Assembly: GCA_027886185.1 (NCBI GenBank)
Contig: WOAB01000728.1
Coordinates: forward strand, 1,054,001-1,118,000
Direction: 5' to 3'
Origin: Rheum nobile
Lineage: Eukaryota; Streptophyta; Magnoliopsida; Caryophyllales; Polygonaceae
DNA length: 64,000 nt
Shown: in pieces, positions 57,551 to 64,000 of the stretch
How the letters are laid out: each line of letters starts with the position of its first letter
Position numbering within the stretch: position 1 is the stretch's first letter
Translations under genes and position numbers: made by a program
The notes under the pieces: model-generated
Database searches by the model: none
The model's input: the letters and a program-made list of their open reading frames with translations, nothing else
What the model was told of the DNA's origin: nothing

Positions 57551-58197
57551 TGTGATACCCCGTAATTTTGTAAGGCTATTTTGGGAATTATGGATTTTTC
57601 CCGAGCGCCAGTTTGGTACGTCGGATTTAATTCTGAAGGTTTCAGACATTCTGTAATGTGCTCTGTATCTGTAATATTTTTCTCAGTGAAGAATTATACA
57701 GTCGAGGTGTTTTGGAAGTTTGTACTCGTTCGTGTACGACTTTTGTTAACGCGGATTAAGATTGGTATAAGTTTATTGCCCAAGAGTTGTTATCTAATGG
57801 GCAATAGTACAAGATTCTTTATCCAAAGGTTTTTGTCCAAGAGCCATTGTCCAAGGGGCAAAAGGGTTTGGATATTGTCCAAGAGGCAAGGAACCCTAAT
57901 TTCTTCTATAAATAGAGGTGTTGGGTGAGGGTGGAAGAGGGTGCGAAAGACGCGGAAGCGCTCTCAAATTCTCGACTCTCAAAAACGCTCTCGAAGAAAA
58001 CGCTCTCTCCGGGAAGGCTCGTGGATCGTTGGAGGCTCGTTTGGTGTCGTTTCCGGTGGCCAAGTAAAGCCTTGGAGACCCTTAGACGCCTAGAAGCAAA
58101 GCAAGGCGAAAGACGAGCCAAATCGAGCATCGCAGGTAAGATTTCCCCTCGTATTTTCAGTTTCTGTTCAGCGACGGCGACCGCCGCCAGGGAGACG

Positions 58198-58383
58198 GTG
58201 CCCGCCGTGGAGAACGGCGCCCGCCGTGGTGAGGTTGCCCAGCCGCCGTGATGTGTGGCCAAGGAGCGGCGCCCGCCGTGGATGAGCGGCGTCCGCCGTG
58301 GTTGAGCGGCGTCCGCCGTGCTTGAGGCGGCGCCCGCCGTATTTAAGGCGGCGCCCGCCGTGATTGTTGTGGCGCCCGCCGGC
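58198..58383 (+). repeat. GC-rich about 20-bp array in the LTR
   Basis: At least seven copies of GGCG(C/T)CCGCCGT, the regular ones spaced 20-21 bp (58263-58383). Confidence 0.85.
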
Positions 58384-58986
58384 GAGTTGTTGTTGGCCGG
58401 GTTGTTGGTGTTGGCTTCCGTAGCCTTCGTTCGGGTTTCGTTTCCTTCGATTCCTTTCGTTCTTTCGTAGATCGATATTGTTGTTTGTCGAATCTAACTT
58501 AGGGTTTCTGTATGGGTCGATCCGAAGGTACCGGAGTTGGCAGATTCGTATCTGTGTGGAGCCCGGAATCCCGTCGTTAGACTTCGTTCAAACTCTGTGG
58601 ATTAAGGCAAGTGGCGGTTCGCTCTTGCTCATCGTTCCATATTTACATTAATTATCAGTTGTTTATCTGAGTAATTAATTTGGAATGATTATTGTGTTCA
58701 TTTGGAAATGGTTTTGTTAACTGTTTTGGAAAACTAAAATATGATGTTATAATAGGTTGTATATCTGTTAGAACAACGCTATTATATATATATATGTGAA
58801 TTAATACAGATATTATAATAGGTTGTATATCTGTTAGAACAATGCTATTTTATATGTAACTAGCCATGAGGGCATTGATGTGAATTATTATTGCGTTTGT
58901 AACTGTTTAGTTAGAACGAGTATTTGTAGGAACGCTACTGTGTATCTCAATGCGAGTACTAGTCGTTTCTTGATAACCTGGTGGTT

Positions 58987-59160
58987 AGGATTTAGTTCCT
59001 ACCATCCTTTTCAGGGTTTGTGCACACAGCTGGTGCCGCTTGTAGGGATTTAGTTCCCAATTCCGTTATTAGGGATTTAGTTTCCGAGGGATTTAGTTCC
59101 TGAACCGACTTTAGGGATTTAGTTCCCGAGTCAACTCCGTCCATGGATTTAGTTCCCGAC
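58987..59160 (+). repeat. GGATTTAGTTCC array in the LTR
   Basis: Six or so copies of (G)GGATTTAGTTCC with irregular spacers of about 10-45 bases. I do not see it in the related solo LTR at 32056-34463. Confidence 0.8.
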
Positions 59161-60143
59161 GGTATCTCTTTATCCTGATGGATGAGATGATTTAAAAGCT
59201 TATAACGTGATGTGGGTTTTGGAATTAAATAAGATAAAGTGCCCGATTGCACATAATTAATATACCTTTGGCGAGTAGTGCAGCTAAGTAAATAATGCAG
59301 CTAGGAAAACTCGTCTCGACTTTTGATCATAGTACGTTCTCTTTCTAATCTGGATTCGCTGTATGCGATGAGATTGGTCGTGAACCGAAGCATCTCAGTC
59401 AACTTTTAAATCAATGTTGTATGATTCTGTAAACATTCCAGATTTGTCATATTTCCTTAAAGACTCAATCTCTTGGAGTCTCTTTTCGGGTCGATTTCTG
59501 TGAAGATTAAGTCTTCCAGAATCTTCTCTTGTGCATACCTCTTGTTGTTATTCCGTGAAAGTGTCGGGTTATGTATCGTCCCTTCGGTTATTATTCGAGG
59601 GACAATGATAGTAAACGGTTACGATCACTCGAACCACTCTGCTTTGTACCCTTGCTAGTCTATTCAAGTAGACTAACCCACGAACTTTGTTATCTGCATG
59701 TGGGCTGGTGTCATCCGTTCGATTCGGCACATCAGATAGAGCGAAGATATGAGGAGACTAGATTGACTATGAAGACGACGGTTGTTTTGGATGTTTTAAT
59801 AAATTTCTTTTAATCAGGTTGAGATCCTTGGGCAGGTGATCATTACGATCACAACCCTTTTTGTAATATCTTTTAAAAGACTTCCGATGTACCTTGTTTA
59901 AAGACTTTCGCTGTACTTTGTTTAAACTCTGTGTTTGGCCTATTCGGGATTGTGTTGTAATCCCGTAACTCATGTTTCATTTTATTGATGTTTTGATTTG
60001 AATACTTTGATCATTATGTATCAATTGTATTCCATGAATTGTATTTAAACCGGTAAAGCCTTGGGTGATCTTGGTAAGGAACACTGGGGTCACTGGCGGT
60101 AATACATTTCCAAATGGGTTAAGATTTGGGGGTGTTACAGTTG

Positions 60144-60156
60144 TGGTATCAGAGCC
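60144..60156 (+). promoter_or_regulatory. Primer-binding site of element G
   Basis: TGGTATCAGAGCC four bases after the LTR, complementary to initiator tRNA-Met. Confidence 0.88.
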
Positions 60157-60590
60157 AAAGGTTTTAAAACGGGTTTGGGATTTTATAAATCATTTATCCA
60201 TTTTTGAAAATGCTTTAAAAGGGCTCTGAATTTTCAAAGTGAAAAGAATTTCAAAACACCGTTCATAGTCATGTCTTCTGTACAGTCTGATATAGTAAGC
60301 TTGCTTCTATGTCTAGAAAGACTAATTCCTTCCTCATTGCCCCGTTAGATATGGGTGCATTCTGTTCTCTTCAGAGGAACCCGGGAGAAGCCAAGGTTGT
60401 TTCGCCATACCCAATAAGGCTTGAATTCTCAGTTCCCTTGTTTTGAGTTAAGATTGTAGAATCTAGTAACTCGGTTTGAGTTCATCAATAGAAATTACCA
60501 AGTTGATCTATTCTAAGTTGATTTTATTACAATAAGTATATCAGAATGATACTAATGTGATAAAATCCTTGGAAATTGATCGGTACACAG
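60157..60590 (+). other. Leader of element G
   Basis: Untranslated leader between primer site and gag. It would hold packaging signals; no structure is obvious. Confidence 0.6.
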
Positions 60591-61913
60591 ATGGTGAACA
60601 CAAGGAACGTTATCCGTACTGGTGCTGGGCCGAGTAATGACCCCAGACCAACTGTAGGAAATGTTGGACAAGACGAGCAGGAGTTTGGTTCCAACAACCA
60701 TCCTAGAGACAATGGTCAAGAGCAGACCAACGCTCCAATGGCATTTGATGCTGCAACATTAGAGGCAATTCGGGGAATGGTAATGCAAGCAGTGACTGAT
60801 ATACTGCGACCGAGTATGCCACAGGCACAAGGTGTGCAAATTCCCCCACCGGTTCCCAGATTTGAGGAGCCAGGAAACCGTGTATTCCAGGAGAATATAG
60901 TCAGGACTCGAGACAACTATGGTCGTGCACTAAAGACCATTAATTCCATGAGGCCTGACAGCTATAATGGGAAAGGGGAACCAGTCGGGGTGATCCATTG
61001 GTTCTCCCACATGGAGCGGTTGTTCCGCAACATTGATTGTACTGAAGCTGAGAAAGTACATATAGCTTCTCTTCAGTTAAAGGAGGATGCTAGTGAGTGG
61101 TGGGAGAGTACCGGCTTAGCTGATAGCCCTGTTTTGAACTGGGAGATGTTCAAGACAAATATGACATACCGTTTCTTCTCTCGTGCTATGAGGGAGGAGA
61201 AACACAATGAGTTCTTATACCCTAAGACTGATGGATTGAAGGTGACTGAGCTGGCAACCAAATTCAATCATTTGCTACAGTATGTTAGACCTGAGATATC
61301 CAGTGAGGCACAGAAAATCTGGTATTTCCATGAGTGGATGGGCCCAGATATTAAGCCACTGATGGTGCGTCACGGATGCTCGACTTTGGAGCAATACGTG
61401 GATGCAGCCTACAAGTTAGAGGTGACTCTGGAAGAGTCGACCAAGAAGCGTGATAGCCAGAGGCAAGGGGAGAACCAGCCTAAGGCAAGTGGGTTTAAAC
61501 GTCCCACTCTACCATCTGATTTTGCCAAATCTGGCCGAGCAAAATCGAATATGACTCAGGATGGGTCTACGCAACGTTCGGGTCAGGGTAGTAGCCTGAT
61601 CCAGTGCTACAACTGTGGTACCTACGGGCACAAGAGTAATGTGTGTCCGAAGGAGAAGAAAACGTGCTATGCTTGTGGAAAGGAAGGACACTTGCAGTTA
61701 TTTTGTCCGCAGAGGAGACAGAAAGGGACTGAGTCACAGCAGAGATCTGTTAATCAGAACAACCAACCCAGGTTCAGTCCGGTGGAAGCCCCTAGTCCTT
61801 CAATGCAGACAACTGCGAGAAACAAAGGGAAAGCCCCGGTGGCTTCAGGAAGCCAAGGTCAACGCCTATACGTGATGCGTGAGGCGGATGGACCCTATGA
61901 TCCTAATTCTTAG
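60591..61913 (+). CDS. gag: Element G gag, open
   Basis: ATG at 60591 (MVNTRNVIRTGAGPSN) gives 440 residues ending at TAG 61911-61913; this is the first ATG of the frame. The retrotransposon gag core lies at about residues 110-210 (NSMRPDSYNGKGEP, WFSHMERLFRNIDC, ASEWWEST). Two CCHC knuckles follow: CYNCGTYGHKSNVC and CYACGKEGHLQLFC (about 61610-61710). The frame stops in the region where the protease should begin, so no Gag-Pol product is expected. It is intact although pol is ruined. Confidence 0.88.
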   Translation: MVNTRNVIRTGAGPSNDPRPTVGNVGQDEQEFGSNNHPRDNGQEQTNAPMAFDAATLEAIRGMVMQAVTDILRPSMPQAQGVQIPPPVPRFEEPGNRVFQENIVRTRDNYGRALKTINSMRPDSYNGKGEPVGVIHWFSHMERLFRNIDCTEAEKVHIASLQLKEDASEWWESTGLADSPVLNWEMFKTNMTYRFFSRAMREEKHNEFLYPKTDGLKVTELATKFNHLLQYVRPEISSEAQKIWYFHEWMGPDIKPLMVRHGCSTLEQYVDAAYKLEVTLEESTKKRDSQRQGENQPKASGFKRPTLPSDFAKSGRAKSNMTQDGSTQRSGQGSSLIQCYNCGTYGHKSNVCPKEKKTCYACGKEGHLQLFCPQRRQKGTESQQRSVNQNNQPRFSPVEAPSPSMQTTARNKGKAPVASGSQGQRLYVMREADGPYDPNS

Positions 61914-62465
61914 AGTACTTTGTATCTGCGTTCTACTTTTGTTAATGTGTTGTTGATGTGGGTGCTACCCATACTTTAATTTTGGATGGTTGTAAGTTAA
62001 GTTGTGTGTGCAACGAGGTTGTGAACCTTTTGTTGTAACTCTTCTTATATATGAACCTTTGGTTTATACCAAGTTAATGTTTCGTTGCTTGGTATGGGGT
62101 AAGGTCTCGTGTTCGAGACTCACCAACAACCTCTTAGGAGATGGCTGCCTATTAATTAGGTGGAGCTATCAAGGATGGGTTGAGATGTATGGACAGCGGC
62201 TCATGGCAACAGTGGACGCTGGTAATGGTTGGGCCTGGGCTCGGAGCCACTAGTGAGTCGTTTGTGAACCATGTAGTGGGCTGGTCCAAGATGACCATTT
62301 AGTGGGAACCAATCGTCTGTCGGATTGTCGATTATCATCAAGGGTAAGAAATTCAAAGCGATTTGACCTAAATAACCATGGTCCCATACGATAATTATTC
62401 TCGGTATGGATTGACGGAAGCGTCATAAGGCAGTGATCGACTTTAGTTTTTATATTCCTGTGGTT
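61914..62465 (+). other. Element G: region with no recognisable protease
   Basis: Between gag and RT there is no D(S/T)GA motif. The sequence (for example near 62200-62290) does not look like pol and may be a replacement or heavy decay. Confidence 0.5.
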
Positions 62466-64000
62466 AGAGGATTTCCGGGTGTCTTTCCAGAAGATATTCT
62501 TGGATACCCCGAATCGTGTTATGGAGTTTGCCGTTGATCTTGAGCCGAGTACCACGCCGATCTCTGAGGCACCGTACCGGATGGCTCTTGTTGAGATGCA
62601 AGAGTTGAAGAAGCAACTCAAGGATCTTCTTAACAAAAGTTATATAAAGCTGAGTGCATCACCTTAAGTAGGAGTGCCCTAGTTTTATTTGTCAAAAAGA
62701 AAGATGGACCGTTTCGACTTTGTTTTGACTTTCGAGAGTTGAATAAAGTCACGATCAAGAGCAAGTATATGTGCCAAGGAGTGATGATCTGTTGGATCAA
62801 CTACAGGGAGCAAAAGTTTTCTCCAAGATCGACATGAGATCTGGGTATCATCAGCTCAGGATTCGTAAGGATGATATTCCGAGGATTGCGTTCGGACGAG
62901 AGATGGTCACTACGAGATTGTAGTCATGCCATCTGGATCTACGAGTGCTCCAGTAGTTTTCTTGAACCTAGTGCATCGATGTTTTAGACCAGTACTTGAA
63001 TAAGTTCATAGTGGTCTTCATCAATGGCATTTTGATATTTTCCCGAGCAAGGAAGCTCACAGGGAACATCTGCGGATTGCTTTATCGGTCCTTAGACCAA
63101 GTCGGTTGTACGCAAAGTGGGCTAAGTGCGATTGTTGGATCTAGAAGTGGCTTTCTTAGGCCATGTGATCAATAAGAATGAGGTTATGGTTATTCCCCAG
63201 AAGAGTGAATTAGTAGTTGTTTGGAAGCGGCCTCAGGGTATAAGCGAGGTGCGCAGTTTCCCAGAGCTTGCTGAGCATTATAGACGGTTCATGGAAGGAT
63301 TTTTCTAAGATCACTCCACCTATGACCAGTCTGTTCCGCAAGGTCAACAAGAAGTTATCTGGGATGACAAGTGCAAGACCAGTTTTCAAGAAGTTGAAAC
63401 AGTGTCTGACTTATGCACCAGTTTTGGCGTTGTCGGAAAGAATGATGGCTATATGATCTATAGTTAATGCTTCGAGAAATGGGTTGGGATGTGTCTTTGA
63501 TGCAGAGGGGCAAGGTTATTGCATACGCATCTAGACAATTGAAAACCTATGAAGCAAACTAACCAACACATGACCTAGAACTTGCAGCAATAGTGTTTGC
63601 ATTGGAAACTGAGGTTACTTGGGTGACCCAGAGGTCAGCAGAAGTGTTCCACCAGGAGATTATCCGTTTACATAGCATTTCTAAGACCATTGTATCGGAT
63701 CGAGATGGCCGATTCATGTCAAGTTTATAGCAAGAACTTCACAAGGCCATGGGAACTGAATTGAGATTCAGCAGCGTTTCATCCTCAGACAGATGGTCAG
63801 TCTGAAAAGACCATCTAGATCCTGGAGGATATGCTAAGAAGCATATGTACTCGATCATCCGACTAGCTGGGAAGACAGCCTAAGTCTGATTGAGCTCACG
63901 TACGATAATAGATGGCATGCTACGGTCAAGGTAGCTTAGTTCGAAGCTTTGTATGGTCATAGATGCAGATCTCAGACTTGTTGGGATGAGAATGCCGACA
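62466..64000 (+). pseudogene. pol: Element G pol: decayed RT, RNase H, integrase
   Basis: RT N-terminus near 62466-62667 (MEFAVDLEPSTTPISEAPYR) with a stop, then broken pieces. The catalytic box reads VVFINGILIFS in place of FIDDILIYS (about 63010-63050), so both aspartates are lost. RNase H text (VIAYASRQLKTYEAN) lies at about 63505-63560. The sequence then jumps to the integrase core (IVSDRDGRFMSS, HPQTDGQSE-like text) from about 63640, lacking the zinc finger and first catalytic region. It runs off the window. Confidence 0.83.

Larger units (their letters stand above)
57551..60139 (+). repeat. 5' LTR of element G, 2589 bp
   Basis: TGTGATACCCCGTA to GGGTGTTACA. The solo LTR at 32056-34463 is the same family. 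It holds two internal arrays: about 20-bp GC-rich units at 58198-58383 and GGGATTTAGTTCC units at 58987-59160. Confidence 0.92.
57551..64000 (+). mobile_element. Element G: long-LTR gypsy element (chromovirus-like), 3' end outside window
   Basis: A 2.6-kb 5' LTR, initiator-Met primer site, open gag with two zinc knuckles, then decayed RT, RNase H and integrase. A very long LTR with this primer site and gag recalls the Tekay/Del group. The chromodomain that would settle it lies beyond the window. Confidence 0.85.

Noticed and set aside
57906..58262. Two overlapping frames of over 100 residues on both strands
   Set aside because: GC-rich repeat region of the element G LTR; no domain, and overlapping frames on both strands reflect lack of AT-rich stops.
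58987..59160. CRISPR-like regular repeat
   Set aside because: Repeat units are 13 bp with uneven spacers in a plant LTR; not a CRISPR array.
60144..60156. tRNA-like sequence
   Set aside because: Only the primer-complementary stretch is present; no cloverleaf. No tRNA or rRNA gene was seen anywhere in the window.

Overview
This is a nuclear segment of a flowering plant, most likely a eudicot. It is almost entirely layered transposable elements around one host gene. Spliced genes, plant LTR retrotransposons of both superfamilies, a LINE relic, a MITE and a dicot-type LAZY1 gene all point that way; nothing looks bacterial or organellar.

Layout. 1-6525: 3' part of a Ty3/gypsy Tat-lineage element (element A, + strand), cut by the window edge. 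6782-16670: an old Copia relic (- strand) whose 3' LTR is split by a complete Tat-like element (7121-14832, - strand, target duplication ATTAC). 17030-27720: a LINE relic (- strand), split first by a 429-bp solo LTR (17666-18094, duplication ATTCA) and then by a full Tat element (element B, 18429-27617, + strand). 28924-50050: a third Tat element (element E, + strand, duplication ATAAC) spread over 21 kb because it hosts a 2.4-kb chromovirus-type solo LTR (32056-34463, GGCTT), an 875-bp solo LTR (36083-36957, CGTTG) and a whole, younger Tat element (element D, 37161-47093, - strand, TATGG). 50347-56385: the host gene LAZY1 (- strand, five exons, 341 codons plus stop, open throughout), with a deleted Copia element in intron 4 and a Copia solo LTR in intron 3. 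57551-64000: 5' LTR, gag and decayed pol of a long-LTR chromovirus-type element (element G) that runs off the window.

How the parts work together. A, B, D and E share one plan: gag-protease-RT-RNase H-second RNase H-integrase in one direction and, between integrase and the 3' LTR, a second gene on the opposite strand. That antisense gene resembles the Transposase_28 family at its N-terminus and is a coiled coil at its C-terminus. It shows splice sites at matching positions in the four copies, a TATA-like box at near-constant distance in three, and ends in conserved hairpins lying between the two convergent genes. This extra spliced gene is the most unusual recurring system in the window. No element copy here has fully open reading frames; D is the least damaged. 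LAZY1 still looks functional although retroelements sit about 0.1 kb past its poly(A) signal, in two introns and about 1.2 kb upstream of its start codon.
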